Both the position numbers and the translations under genes were made by a program. Positions 17,404 to 26,895 of a stretch of DNA of 64,000 nucleotides are shown here, piece after piece; the stretch's first letter is position 1, and every line of letters starts with the position of its first letter. The notes beneath the pieces are model-generated. The model worked only from the letters and a program-made list of their open reading frames with translations, did no database searches and had not been told where the DNA came from. This DNA comes from an uncultured Ignisphaera sp. (GTDB taxonomy: Archaea; Thermoproteota; Thermoprotei_A; Sulfolobales; Ignisphaeraceae): the NCBI GenBank assembly GCA_938074605.1, contig CALJEI010000004.1:1-64000 (forward strand). The letters run 5' to 3'.

Positions 17404-19902
17404 ATGAAAATGAAAAAGAGTACAATAAAAATAACTAAGGATGAAATTGTACGCTATGTAAAGATAGATACATATGAAAAGTTCAAAAATAAGGTAATAC
17501 ACGAGTTAAAAAATGCTTTAAATAATAACCACAGACTTCTTATAATACTATCAAGTGATGACAGTAAGAAACTTGCCATATTACTTGCTGACTTAACAAT
17601 ATCATTTATACGTAAGATTATTAAGTATAGGGATACAGTTAGACTACTATATATGCATCACGATGAGTTCTTGGATGCTGTAGTAAGGAGGAGAATAGTC
17701 GACAGAATTATTAATATGTATTTAAAGAATAGAAAATTAAACGTAAAACTAGACATATCAGTGTATGAAAATTCAGAAAGATTTCTAGGAACCACATATC
17801 AAGGTATTGTATTAGATCTAATAAATAGTTTAAGGCCTATTGATATAGGAAGACTTGTTGGTATTGTTGAGGGTGGTGGTGTAGTAATCCTCCTTACACC
17901 TAAATGGAGTGAATGGATAGATAGAAGGAATCTCTTTCAAATATCTTTGACTACACCCCAGTATCCAGAGCCAAGGAAGGCATTCATTAAATGGTTTCAA
18001 TCTATAACGTTAGATAGTGATGGTGTATTTATATATGATGTGGATAATGAAGCAATTATTAAGACAAGCGACCTCAAATTTAGACAGCCATATAGAAAAA
18101 GCATTGAAATTCCAGAGCATATACAATTTCCTGTAAAGTTATATGAACTTGCAATAACACAGGATCAAGTCAATGCTATAAATCTCTTAGAGAGCTTAAT
18201 TACTCCACCAAGAAAACCTATAATTAGAACGACTATAGTATTGATAGCTGACAGGGGAAGAGGAAAGTCATGTGCTATTGGCATAGGATTAGTAGGATTA
18301 ATTCACAGCCTTATGAATACCAAAAATAAGGTTAGAATAGGAGTTACAGCACCAACTCTAAACAATGTGCAGTCGCTTATGACATTAGCTATAAAAGCTC
18401 TTGAGACACTTAATATAGATTATAGTGTTATTAAAAAGAATGGCTTAATTCTAGAAATTAAAGGCGATAAGTTTAGTATAGAATATTGGGAACCTGCTGT
18501 TTTAAATAAAATAAATGTTGATATAGCTGTAGTAGATGAGGCTGCAGGTATTCCAGTTCCGTTACTCCATACCATTTGGCAAAATTTTAGAAGGACAATA
18601 TTTGCAACTACTATACATGGTTACGAGGGTGCTGGAAGAGGTTTTTCAATAAGATTTATGAAGAGAATTAAAGAGGATAGAGAAACAAACTTATATGTAT
18701 ATGAAATGGAAGAGCCAATTAGATATAGTAAGGATGATCCTGTTGAGAAATGGCAGTTTAGAGTATTACTACTTGATGCTGAACCAGATAATATAACAGA
18801 GGAAGACCTAGGTTATATAGAGAGTCAGGAATTCAATTACATTATATTTGACCCTAATACCCTCTTTACAGTAGAGAAGGAGAAAGTTTTACGTTCACTC
18901 TTCGGTATCTATGTTTTAGCACACTATAGAAATGAACCTGATGATCTTGCAATGATGGCTGATGCACCACATCACAGTATAAGAGCACTGGCATTACCAA
19001 ATAATAAAATAATTGCAGCAGCACAACTAGCAGAGGAGGGGCCTATACCAACTGATTATATAGACTCATTGTTGAGAGGTGGCAAGATTCCAGGTAATAT
19101 AATACCTGATAGACTGTTAAAGCATGGTAGGATTGTAGAGATTGGCTATGGCAAAGGATGGAGGATTGTTAGGATAGCAGTACATCCTGATGTACAAAAT
19201 AGGGGGATAGGTACATATTTGTTAAAGAAGCTTGTAGAGGAAGCTATAAACAGAGGCTATGATTGGATAGGAAGTGGATTTGGTGTTACAGAAAAGCTAC
19301 TGAATTTTTGGCTAAAAAATGGCTTCATACCACTACATATCTCACCAGATAGAAATCCAGTTAGTGCAGAATATACCGTCCTAGTGATTAAACCATTGAG
19401 TGACATGTGGAGAGATTTGGTTGAAATACTTAGCAAAGAATTTAGAATAAAGATAATTAAAAGTCTTCATGATACATATAGAGACCTGGAGGCTGATGTA
19501 GTGCAGATGCTTTTAAATTCATATGGAAGCCTAAATGTTATTGAAAAGTGTGTAGCACCAAATCTTACCCCAATACAGCTAGAGAGAATAATCAGCTATG
19601 TAGAGGGTTACATGACGTACGAATCCTGTAGTGATGTTATTACAATACTAATTGAATATTATTGGAGAAATGTAGAGTATTGTAAGATTCTGAGTAGAAA
19701 TGAAGAAATTATTACAATACTTAAGACTCTCCAAGGACATTCATGGGATACAATATCACATGTCTCTAAAATTAAAAAACAAAAGTTATTGGATGATATG
19801 AAGAAAATTATATGGAAGTTATTAAATAAATATTACTCGCTTTCAGAAAGTGACATAGACAATATAATAGGTAGAACTTCAATAAAATTATATAAGGATT
19901 AA
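17404..19902 (+). CDS. tmcA: tRNA(Met) cytidine acetyltransferase
   Basis: RNA cytidine acetyltransferase of the TmcA/Kre33/NAT10 family, making N4-acetylcytidine in tRNA and, in archaea, often in rRNA and other RNAs. It carries an N-terminal domain, then a helicase-like module with Walker A DRGRGKS (Lys288) and Walker B VDEAAG (Asp378). A GNAT domain follows, with the acetyl-CoA loop near residue 600 (VHPDVQNRGIGTYLL), then a C-terminal RNA-binding tail. The 832-residue length fits archaeal members. It lies 36 bp after cdc48, with a GGTAAGTGG-type ribosome site before the ATG, so the two may share a transcript. Confidence 0.94.
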   Translation: MKMKKSTIKITKDEIVRYVKIDTYEKFKNKVIHELKNALNNNHRLLIILSSDDSKKLAILLADLTISFIRKIIKYRDTVRLLYMHHDEFLDAVVRRRIVDRIINMYLKNRKLNVKLDISVYENSERFLGTTYQGIVLDLINSLRPIDIGRLVGIVEGGGVVILLTPKWSEWIDRRNLFQISLTTPQYPEPRKAFIKWFQSITLDSDGVFIYDVDNEAIIKTSDLKFRQPYRKSIEIPEHIQFPVKLYELAITQDQVNAINLLESLITPPRKPIIRTTIVLIADRGRGKSCAIGIGLVGLIHSLMNTKNKVRIGVTAPTLNNVQSLMTLAIKALETLNIDYSVIKKNGLILEIKGDKFSIEYWEPAVLNKINVDIAVVDEAAGIPVPLLHTIWQNFRRTIFATTIHGYEGAGRGFSIRFMKRIKEDRETNLYVYEMEEPIRYSKDDPVEKWQFRVLLLDAEPDNITEEDLGYIESQEFNYIIFDPNTLFTVEKEKVLRSLFGIYVLAHYRNEPDDLAMMADAPHHSIRALALPNNKIIAAAQLAEEGPIPTDYIDSLLRGGKIPGNIIPDRLLKHGRIVEIGYGKGWRIVRIAVHPDVQNRGIGTYLLKKLVEEAINRGYDWIGSGFGVTEKLLNFWLKNGFIPLHISPDRNPVSAEYTVLVIKPLSDMWRDLVEILSKEFRIKIIKSLHDTYRDLEADVVQMLLNSYGSLNVIEKCVAPNLTPIQLERIISYVEGYMTYESCSDVITILIEYYWRNVEYCKILSRNEEIITILKTLQGHSWDTISHVSKIKKQKLLDDMKKIIWKLLNKYYSLSESDIDNIIGRTSIKLYKD

Positions 19903-19928
19903 AGGTATAATATACACAGGTTACTACA

Positions 19929-20330
19929 ATGAAAGTGGAGTGGGCTAAAATAGTAAAAGAGTTAAGCGAGGAAGCCCAAAATATCTATATGGAATGTCCT
20001 AGTTGTACCTCTCCTGAACATTGCACAGCAGTACTACCAATAACTACTCCCGTTAATATCATTAATCTTAATAGTTGCTGCTCATGTCTATTAAGCCATA
20101 TTCTAGACTCCATTCCAAACATAGGTAGAATGTATATACAGTCTAAAACATCCGATGAATATACAATAATATATGCACTAAGTAATGTAATTATAGAGAT
20201 ATCAGGAGATAACGCTTTAGTAATACCGGTAGATAAAATTTATGAATTTCTAGAAATTTTAAAAGAACTCGATAATGAGAACGTATCTTCTATAGTCATG
20301 TGGTTAAAAGAAGAGGGTTTTAAAATTTAG
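19929..20330 (+). CDS. Small cysteine-rich conserved protein, function unknown
   Basis: A 133-residue protein directly after tmcA (26 bp gap), same strand. Its first half carries clustered cysteines: a C-P-S-C knuckle near residues 18-21, then Cys27, and a C-C-S-C group near 49-52. This pattern suggests a bound metal. The second half is predicted alpha/beta with no motif. No family recognised. Its position suggests expression with tmcA, but a functional link is not shown. Confidence 0.6.
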   Translation: MKVEWAKIVKELSEEAQNIYMECPSCTSPEHCTAVLPITTPVNIINLNSCCSCLLSHILDSIPNIGRMYIQSKTSDEYTIIYALSNVIIEISGDNALVIPVDKIYEFLEILKELDNENVSSIVMWLKEEGFKI

Positions 20331-20349
20331 AATTGAACTGCACATCGCG

Positions 20350-21056
20350 CTATAGTATATTAGGATTTTTAAAGATACTTACTCTAATTTTCACTCTATC
20401 TATAGATATAGCATTATAATAGAAACCTTTTACTAGTGGACCAGGATTTATGGTAATTGTACCATTAATTTCATCAATATAGTGAGATTCATGGACACAT
20501 AAAGCTAGTACAGGATTTATGTATTCAATAAAACTTTTGATAGCTTACGAATTTATATAATCATTATTAAAAACTTTATTGCGGACAAAATTATACGTGG
20601 AGTATGTACTATGAAAAATAGAGAATTCACTATCTAAAACATTTTTGTTTTTGAATACAATTCATACATAATGATTGAAGAACATGATGAACATCTTCCT
20701 CAGAGCACTTAAGTATAGTATTAAATAGTGTTATAGTAGATCCTTCAAATCCTATAAATAATATATTTTCTACCCTTCTACATCTTCTTTAATAGAAGTA
20801 TACAAATCTAGAAGAATTAGTTAATTGTTCATAATATGGCGTAAGATATCCACATTTATTTGGTACAGCTATAACGTATTCGATGTGAAAGTCCTTTATA
20901 TCATCATCAGCTTCCTTAGAAAGTTCAGCGTTTCAAGATATCTATGATGGAGTATTGTAACACCAGAAATACTATCACTGTGACATCTTCTTCCATTAAA
21001 ATCTCTTTAAATTTATCTATGTAACCATGTATGCCACTTACTACAATGAGCTTCAA
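20350..21056 (-). pseudogene. Degraded calcineurin-like metallophosphoesterase gene
   Basis: Reading the minus strand in shifting frames recovers successive blocks of one metallophosphoesterase in the correct order. A TTG start at 21056 overlaps the stop of the upstream gene and opens KLIVVSGIHGYIDKFKEIL, where the metal-binding D-x-H has become G-x-H. A stop follows near 20930. Later blocks in other frames read IEYVIAVPNKCGY, then FIGFEGSTITLFN with SEEDVHHVLQSL, and finally SFIEYINPVLAL, HESHYIDEINGT and INPGPLVKG, ending at TAG 20350. At least three frameshifts or internal stops are needed to join them. The usual GNxD and GHxHE ligands are also altered. It was the last gene of the NucS-containing operon. 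Confidence 0.85.
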
Positions 21057-22018
21057 TAAACATCATCTAACTCTATAGCATCAATTCTTATGCTTGATCT
21101 TAAAATTTCAATGCCACTACTAGGTTCTCTACTATATAACTCTTTTCTTTGTGCTTCTAAAAATTGGGCTTCAACGCCTATAAACTCTGCAGCATTAATT
21201 ATTTTCTTTCCAGTTTTATTGAACTCCTTTACTACTTCAAGGATTTTGTTTAGATAATTCAATTCTCTGCATATATGATGATCTAGTATCACTATTTCCA
21301 ATTCAGGCATTTGTAGAAATAATTTAAGAAATTGTAGAGACCTTTCAAAGCTAGCCATTGAATAACTATGATGCAAGAGGTAGGTAGGAGGTCCATCAAT
21401 AATTGCAATCTTAGGAGAGCATATTTTAAGGAGCTGCATATGTTCCTCTGCTGGACCACCCTCTATATCGGAGGTAAATAATACTGTATAGTCTTCATCA
21501 CTGACACACAATGAGAGTACATATCCTAACCTAGTGCTTTCACCGTGTGGTAATGGACGGGAGAATGTTAATCTGGTTTTTCCAATACTTATCGTCTTAC
21601 CATCTATAATCTTTATATCTTTACATCTACTTTTTATCAAATTTAAAAATCTATTAGCTCTTACCTTCTGTGAAAAATTGATATATTGTTTAGGGTCTTT
21701 GAGTAGGAATATCTTACCCTTATAGTTATCTACATCTATAAATCGACCAGGGTCATGGTGGTCATAATGGTAATGCGTTATAACTATGTATTCACTATCT
21801 TGAATAAGGGAATTGATGTTTTCAAACATTTCTAGCAATCTTAATGCCTCAATCTTATGAGGAGGAAGATTGTATCTTCTTGGCGCAAGAGCAGCTGATG
21901 GATCTATAAATATTGAAGTATCAGATGTCTGTATGTATGTAGCTTGGGATCTAACCCCAAGGCTTTCAAAGGCTATTAGTTTTAGTATCATCGACTTACC
22001 CATAGTAGAATATTGCAT
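21053..22018 (-). CDS. MBL-fold metallohydrolase, UPF0282 family
   Basis: Metallo-beta-lactamase-fold protein of the archaeal UPF0282 family, activity unknown. The metal motif THYHYDHHDP sits at 81-90 (His82, His84, Asp86, His87). The family's N-terminal pattern (FESLGVRSQATYIQT, then IDPSAALAPRRYNLPPH) is clear. Further conserved blocks are TSDIEGG and IIDGPPTYLLHH. The start given overlaps the upstream stop as TAATG; an internal ATG at 21991 would begin right at the conserved part and is equally possible. It sits in the DHH-NucS-thioesterase operon, followed by the metallophosphoesterase pseudogene. Confidence 0.85.
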   Translation of the reverse strand: MQYSTMGKSMILKLIAFESLGVRSQATYIQTSDTSIFIDPSAALAPRRYNLPPHKIEALRLLEMFENINSLIQDSEYIVITHYHYDHHDPGRFIDVDNYKGKIFLLKDPKQYINFSQKVRANRFLNLIKSRCKDIKIIDGKTISIGKTRLTFSRPLPHGESTRLGYVLSLCVSDEDYTVLFTSDIEGGPAEEHMQLLKICSPKIAIIDGPPTYLLHHSYSMASFERSLQFLKLFLQMPELEIVILDHHICRELNYLNKILEVVKEFNKTGKKIINAAEFIGVEAQFLEAQRKELYSREPSSGIEILRSSIRIDAIELDDVY

Positions 22019-22452
22019 TAAAGTTTTTCAACTACAAATATTGTAGTAGAATTTGCTACATCAGCATCTAAACAACGCAAAAATGTATTAACATGTATAA
22101 TTCTATCTGATCTACTTGTTATACACGACTCTAATTCTATATCACCAAGCGTTTCAGGCTGCTTTAAGAAATTTATTGAATGGCTAATGGCTACCAGATA
22201 TTCATCCTCATTTATGGTAAGCCTAGCGGCATTCTCAGCAGCAGTAAGGGTTAGCATTGCTATATAGCTGCCATGTATATTTCCATGGTTATTAAATAGC
22301 AGAGGGACAGCCTCCACTGTTATATAGCTACATCTATTCTTTTTATCTTCTCGATGTTCTTTAATTTTTAGTATATCCTTTATAAACTCTGGGAGAAAAT
22401 CCGACTCAGTATCCGATATCATCATATTTTTCACCTTAACCATATTGTACAA
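22018..22452 (-). CDS. Hotdog-fold thioesterase, PaaI-like
   Basis: A 144-residue hotdog-fold protein, probably an acyl-CoA thioesterase. The family pattern appears as NNHGNIHGSYIAMLTLTAAENAA (shown in two parts: HGNIHGS near residues 56-62, then the long hydrophobic helix) and the later SHSINFLKQPETLGDIELES strand pair. The catalytic-type Asn/His-Gly-Gly segment is slightly diverged (HGS for HGG). It overlaps the MBL gene downstream by one base and follows nucS by 8 bp, so all are translated from one operon. The substrate is unknown. Confidence 0.72.
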   Translation of the reverse strand: MYNMVKVKNMMISDTESDFLPEFIKDILKIKEHREDKKNRCSYITVEAVPLLFNNHGNIHGSYIAMLTLTAAENAARLTINEDEYLVAISHSINFLKQPETLGDIELESCITSRSDRIIHVNTFLRCLDADVANSTTIFVVEKL

Positions 22453-22460
22453 ATAATAAA

Positions 22461-23243
22461 CTATGCTGACTGGGTTTTAAATTTAGCATAGCTGTAGATA
22501 TCTTTATGAACACTTTTAGTACCACTAATTATTTGATCTAAGCTTATATAGGTAATACCCTCCCTAACAATCATTGCCATGGCCTCATCGGTTATCGATG
22601 GCGCTATAACTACCCCTTTCACACTAAATCCCCTTGATGTATAGTATTCAAGATATCTCTTTAACTGTAGAACTGCAGCAATTCCCGCTTTTTCATTTTT
22701 TACTTCAACTACTATTAGATTCTCATTTTGGTCCTTAAGAAGGATGTCGACTTTACCATAGGGTGTTGAAACATCTGTTCCAACTATTATTGAGGCATTC
22801 AGTATGCTACTGGGATTTAAGGTTATGAGATTTATGATATCAGATTCTCTGCCTATAACCATCAGTTTTGTTGATACTATATTACAGAATTTGATAAAGT
22901 CTATTTTAATAAAGTCAATTAATACTTCTTCATGTGGTGTATATCTATATGATCTTATTCTTAATCTATTTTCTATACAACTAAATAATACTATTGATTT
23001 TGGTGGCTGCCAGTTTAATGGCTCTACATTACTTGATTCATGAATCAGTAAAGAGCCATCTGGTTTAAGTATAACTATTCTATTGCCTTCTGCAGCATAG
23101 GATAGAGCTCTGCCAATATACTCTATCACAATTCTACCAACAATAATTAAAGTCTTATCTTTCTTTACCTTATTTAATTTTTCAGCCATCTCCTTACAAT
23201 CAGTGGTACTGATTTCGCTGCATATATTCATAGAAATCAACAT
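22461..23243 (-). CDS. nucS: Endonuclease NucS/EndoMS
   Basis: DNA endonuclease of the NucS/EndoMS family, which cuts branched DNA or both strands at mismatches and works with PCNA. The N-terminal beta-rich DNA-binding/dimerisation domain spans about 30-120. The C-terminal RecB-like nuclease core has Asp166 in GKVDILL, then Glu180-x-Lys182 in VVEVKNEKAG and Gln193 in AVLQLKRY, matching the catalytic D-ExK set. The length of 260 is right for the family. Its start overlaps the DHH gene stop by 7 bp, pointing to coupled translation. I see no certain PCNA peptide at the C-terminus. Confidence 0.92.
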   Translation of the reverse strand: MLISMNICSEISTTDCKEMAEKLNKVKKDKTLIIVGRIVIEYIGRALSYAAEGNRIVILKPDGSLLIHESSNVEPLNWQPPKSIVLFSCIENRLRIRSYRYTPHEEVLIDFIKIDFIKFCNIVSTKLMVIGRESDIINLITLNPSSILNASIIVGTDVSTPYGKVDILLKDQNENLIVVEVKNEKAGIAAVLQLKRYLEYYTSRGFSVKGVVIAPSITDEAMAMIVREGITYISLDQIISGTKSVHKDIYSYAKFKTQSA

Positions 23244-24235
23244 AAGCTATTTGTAATGAATTCTCTTAATATATTCTTAAGTTTTTCTAGTGATTCATAG
23301 TTCTTTACAGTAATTGAGGCAGCCTCTCTATGCCCGCCATAGACACCCTCAATTTTTTGTGGTAGTCTGTGGGCCAGGTTCTTGCAAAAGTCAAGTGCTT
23401 TTCCTTCAGCTGATCTTACTGTTATGACAGCTTTATCTTCCTCCTCCCTCAGAAGTATCATTGGGCATCTAAACTTCTTTATATATTCTGAAGATGCTAT
23501 TCCAAAGAGACCAGCAAATATAAGTGACTCTGTAATAGTAAATGATGCTAAATGCCATCCACATATTCTCTCAATTCTCTCTTCAATTTTCTTTAACAGT
23601 AGTTGCAAAAGCCATTTACCCTTCCAAAATTTCTTTTCAAATTCACTTGAATTCCAGAATTCCTCTCCTTTTACAATAGCTTCTACAGATGAAGTAATTA
23701 GTTTTTCATTTAGTGGCTCAATGGCTAATACAAGCTTGATTCTATCAGCAGCATCCCTTACATTTACATCGACAGTGTCTCCTCCTTCGCATACATTTGC
23801 TACTTGTACTAAAAATTTTTCATAATTGTTAAGATTTTTTACAAGCATATTTGCAATTACTTGAGGTGTTGATTGAACACTATGCCAGTAGGTCTTTACT
23901 TTTAAGTTATAATTCTTGAACATTTCTATTGTGTATAATGATGAAAGATGATGGTCTATAATAATTATATCAGTTGAAGTATTGCTAAAGTTCTTTAATA
24001 GCATATCAATAATGCTGCTCCGTATAGCTAAATCTAGTATAATCACAGTCTCTATAGACTCTTTGCTACTCTTTCTAGCTATGGCGAGTAGATCTTGCTC
24101 CAACCTCCAAGGATGTGAGTATCTTAAAATAATGTGTGAGGGAAAGAAATCCATTAAGAAATGCCTGATATAAAGTCCAGCTGAGATAGCGCCATCGCAG
24201 TCACCATGGAATATGATAATGGCCTTGCCGCACAC
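23237..24235 (-). CDS. DHH-family phosphoesterase
   Basis: Manganese-dependent phosphoesterase or nuclease of the DHH superfamily. Ligand motifs are complete: HGDCDG at 10-15 (His10, Asp12, Asp14), Asp68 in IILDLA, and DHH at 94-96 (IIIDHHLSS). The C-terminal DHHA1-like substrate domain ends with a GGHREAA motif near 300-306. At 332 residues it could be a RecJ-like nuclease or a nano-RNase/oligonucleotide phosphodiesterase; the sequence alone does not settle this. It is the first gene of the operon with nucS, whose start overlaps its end, which suggests a role in DNA metabolism. Confidence 0.87.
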   Translation of the reverse strand: MCGKAIIIFHGDCDGAISAGLYIRHFLMDFFPSHIILRYSHPWRLEQDLLAIARKSSKESIETVIILDLAIRSSIIDMLLKNFSNTSTDIIIIDHHLSSLYTIEMFKNYNLKVKTYWHSVQSTPQVIANMLVKNLNNYEKFLVQVANVCEGGDTVDVNVRDAADRIKLVLAIEPLNEKLITSSVEAIVKGEEFWNSSEFEKKFWKGKWLLQLLLKKIEERIERICGWHLASFTITESLIFAGLFGIASSEYIKKFRCPMILLREEEDKAVITVRSAEGKALDFCKNLAHRLPQKIEGVYGGHREAASITVKNYESLEKLKNILREFITNSLC

Positions 24236-24320
24236 TAAATTTCACCATTAACAAGTTTCTCCTCTGCGTTATATATATTAATCTGCATACAACAATATTG
24301 TCGTGAAGGGAATTTAGCTA

Positions 24321-25385
24321 ATGCAACTAGCATTCCATAGTATATATAAGGATTACATATCACATGCATTCAACATTCTGAGAAAACAGAAGTACCATAT
24401 AATAGGAGGTCATAGTGCTGTCAAAAAATGTTACTGGGTCCATAAGGCCTTAACAGAGAAAATGTTTTGCTATAAAGCTAAGTTCTATGGTATTGAATCA
24501 CATCGATGCATCCAATTTTCACCAGCCATCCTTTGGTGTTGGAATTATTGTCTACATTGCTGGAGGTATAGAGCTGAAGAACAGAATAATAAGATATGGG
24601 CTAAACTACCTAAAGATGCTGATGATCCGAGAACTCTTGTTGATATGGCTATAAAGGAGCATAGGAGAACAATTAGTGGGTACAGGAGATACCCAAACGT
24701 TGATACGGCTATGTATAGGGAAGCTATGAATCCGAAACATGTAGCAATCAGCCTTACTGGTGAACCTACACTTTATCCGAGACTCGATGAACTTATTGAA
24801 GAATTCCATAGAAATGGTCTTACAACATTTCTTGTTACACGAGGTGTACGACCTGAAATACTTGCCAATCTTAGAGTTGAACCTACACAACTCTATGTGT
24901 CTATTGAAGCTTTTGATGAATATAGTTATATAAAATTCAATAATCCTATATCCCCCATTTTCTGGAAAAGAACTTTAGAGACACTAGAAATACTGCCAAG
25001 CTTTACAAGCCCTACTGTAATTAGAATAACATTAATTAGAGGATTCAACATGAATGTGGAGGCTATTGAAAAATGGGCTAAATTAATGTTAAGGGCTTAT
25101 CCAACATTTATAGAGGTCAAGGCATACATGCATATAGGGGCATCAATAACTAGATTAAATCGAAGTAATATGCCTAATCATGATGAAGTTAAAAAATACG
25201 CACAGATGCTTGCTAATATAATCGGGTATAGCATTGTTTCTGAAAGTAGAACTAGTAGGGTTGTATTGTTATCAAGGATTGATAAACCTATTATAAGATA
25301 TGGTAATCCGCCTATTAACTGGTATGATATAGAAAAAGTTGATGAAGAGCAGAGCGAATATGACTATATTCAGGAGCTTATATAG
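24321..25385 (+). CDS. taw1: 4-demethylwyosine synthase (TYW1/Taw1)
   Basis: Radical SAM enzyme that condenses N1-methylguanosine-37 of tRNA(Phe) with pyruvate-derived carbon to form 4-demethylwyosine. The radical SAM triad is Cys73-x3-Cys77-x2-Cys80 in LWCWNYCLHCWRYR, and other cysteines upstream (KKCYW, MFCYKAKFYG, HRCIQF) match the family's second-cluster region. The SLTGEPTLYPR block is the family's GEP motif. The length is 354 residues, and there is no flavodoxin domain, as expected in archaea. It diverges from the DHH operon across an 85-bp gap. Confidence 0.94.
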   Translation: MQLAFHSIYKDYISHAFNILRKQKYHIIGGHSAVKKCYWVHKALTEKMFCYKAKFYGIESHRCIQFSPAILWCWNYCLHCWRYRAEEQNNKIWAKLPKDADDPRTLVDMAIKEHRRTISGYRRYPNVDTAMYREAMNPKHVAISLTGEPTLYPRLDELIEEFHRNGLTTFLVTRGVRPEILANLRVEPTQLYVSIEAFDEYSYIKFNNPISPIFWKRTLETLEILPSFTSPTVIRITLIRGFNMNVEAIEKWAKLMLRAYPTFIEVKAYMHIGASITRLNRSNMPNHDEVKKYAQMLANIIGYSIVSESRTSRVVLLSRIDKPIIRYGNPPINWYDIEKVDEEQSEYDYIQELI

Positions 25386-25479
25386 TTGAATATATTTATA
25401 CAGTGTTTATGTTAATTTTTGTTTTTAATCGGAAGCAGCCAATATCTATCTGGGAGCAGTATTTAATTAGGTGTAGTGA

Positions 25480-26487
25480 TTGACGATAGAGCAAGTGAGA
25501 GTAAAGATAAGCGATAATGGTGCCATTGAGTTTCCATATAAAATTTGTATAGATGGTCATGGCGATGGCTGTTTAACAAGAGTTGTTACACATATACATG
25601 CTGATCATATACTGCATTTGGATAGAAGTATTGTTGCAAGTAGGTATATAATTGGCACGCCAATCACTGTAGAACTACTAAATGTTTTGGGCTATAACAT
25701 ACCATCTATAAAAACAGTTCTACTAAACTATGGAGAGACCATATCTTTTGAAAAAGCTAAGCTTAAGCTTGAGATAGCCCAACATATACCTGGAACAGCT
25801 CAGGTAGTACTTCACGACACAGATTTTACTATAGCATATACAAGTGATTTTAAAAATCCTGGTAGTGGAACAAAAATCATTAAGGATGTAGATGTACTGG
25901 TTATAGATGCTACATACGGAGACCCCAAATACTCTAGAGCAAGTGAGGATGTGATATGGGATGAATTCACAAAGGTGATTAAAAAGTTTCTTACGGTAGC
26001 ACCTATAGCCATATATGCATACTATGGGAAGGCACATGAAGTTATGAATAGATTAAGAGAATCAGGTATAGATGCACCCTTTATCCTCTCACATCATCAT
26101 TGGAAGGTAAACCAAGTTCTAAATAAGTATGGTTATAATATACGGGATATTATGTTGTATGGTAGTAAAGAGTGTGAAGAGGTTAAGAGAGATGGATGGT
26201 TTATAGAATTTCATCATGCAGCTTTATTTAAATCATTTAAGACAAGAAGAGGTCTATTTCATATACTTCTTACAGGCAGATTTGCAAAGACAATAGTTAA
26301 ATTAGATGAAGGTAATAGTTGGATTGTCGGTATAAGTGGTCATGCCGACTTTAACGAGCTTATATACTACATTGATGAAGCTAAACCAAAGCTTCTTATA
26401 GTAGATGGCTTTAGGAGTAACTACGCTGAGAAATTTACTGCTATTGTAAGGGAGAGATTTGGCTTAAGGGCTATCACAAATCCATAG
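25480..26487 (+). CDS. MBL-fold nuclease-like protein (RNA/DNA processing type)
   Basis: Metallo-beta-lactamase fold with the nuclease-type motif THIHADH (His38, His40, Asp42, His43). Later blocks are AQHIPGTAQVVL, YTSDFKNPG and DATYGDP, then SGHADFNEL near the C-terminus. This order resembles archaeal exonuclease/mRNA 3'-end-processing-like MBL proteins (COG1236-type), but it lacks the long beta-CASP insertion and the KH domains. The length is 335. A TTG start at 25480 is preceded by GGTG 6-9 nt away. Its true substrate is unknown. Confidence 0.82.
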   Translation: MTIEQVRVKISDNGAIEFPYKICIDGHGDGCLTRVVTHIHADHILHLDRSIVASRYIIGTPITVELLNVLGYNIPSIKTVLLNYGETISFEKAKLKLEIAQHIPGTAQVVLHDTDFTIAYTSDFKNPGSGTKIIKDVDVLVIDATYGDPKYSRASEDVIWDEFTKVIKKFLTVAPIAIYAYYGKAHEVMNRLRESGIDAPFILSHHHWKVNQVLNKYGYNIRDIMLYGSKECEEVKRDGWFIEFHHAALFKSFKTRRGLFHILLTGRFAKTIVKLDEGNSWIVGISGHADFNELIYYIDEAKPKLLIVDGFRSNYAEKFTAIVRERFGLRAITNP

Positions 26488-26850
26488 CCGTTCTCATTTC
26501 ATGAAAAATAGGGTTTAACACCCTAATACTATTAAATTATCTACAATTGCTGATCCTTATAAAAAATGTGATGCTGTATCACTAAGGTAGAAGGCTTGAA
26601 TTGCTTTTACTTTCAATTATAATCATAATCATATATAGTAAAATTAAGGAACTCAAATAATATTATTTGCTGTAAGACTTATTGTATAAAGCAATCATTA
26701 GAGGAATCTCACTATTAGAGATGAAATATGTGTCACACGGAGTTATAGAATTTCTTAAAGAGATATAGGGAAACGCGCTAAAGTAATACAAAGATTTTCA
26801 TACCTCCTAGAAGAAAATAGAAAGTAGTTAAATAAATTTATAAGAGTGGC
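26488..26850 (+). other. Gene-free 363-bp interval with a hairpin and possible coding relic
   Basis: No intact gene is seen. A hairpin TAGGG-TTTAACA-CCCTA lies at 26509-26525, just after the upstream stop, and may act in 3'-end formation. From about 26690 to 26825 short stretches in two frames (for example ISLLEMKYVSHGVIEFLKEI, then AKVIQRFSYLLEENRK) read like joined remnants of a lost gene, but no family was recognised. The 3' end holds the L12 promoter. Confidence 0.4.
26834..26844 (+). promoter_or_regulatory. TATA box of the L12 gene
   Basis: AAATTTATAAG lies about 55 nt before the L12 start. Transcription would begin near base 26866, leaving a leader of about 30 nt that contains a GAGAGGTG Shine-Dalgarno sequence. 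Confidence 0.45.
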
Positions 26851-26895
26851 TTGTGTAATCTGTTCTATGAACTCTATAGAGAGGTGTTTGGAAAT

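Noticed and set aside
20331-21056. Interval first considered an intergenic region or a set of small genes
   Set aside because: Reading three minus-strand frames gives ordered blocks of a single phosphoesterase, so a pseudogene explains it better.
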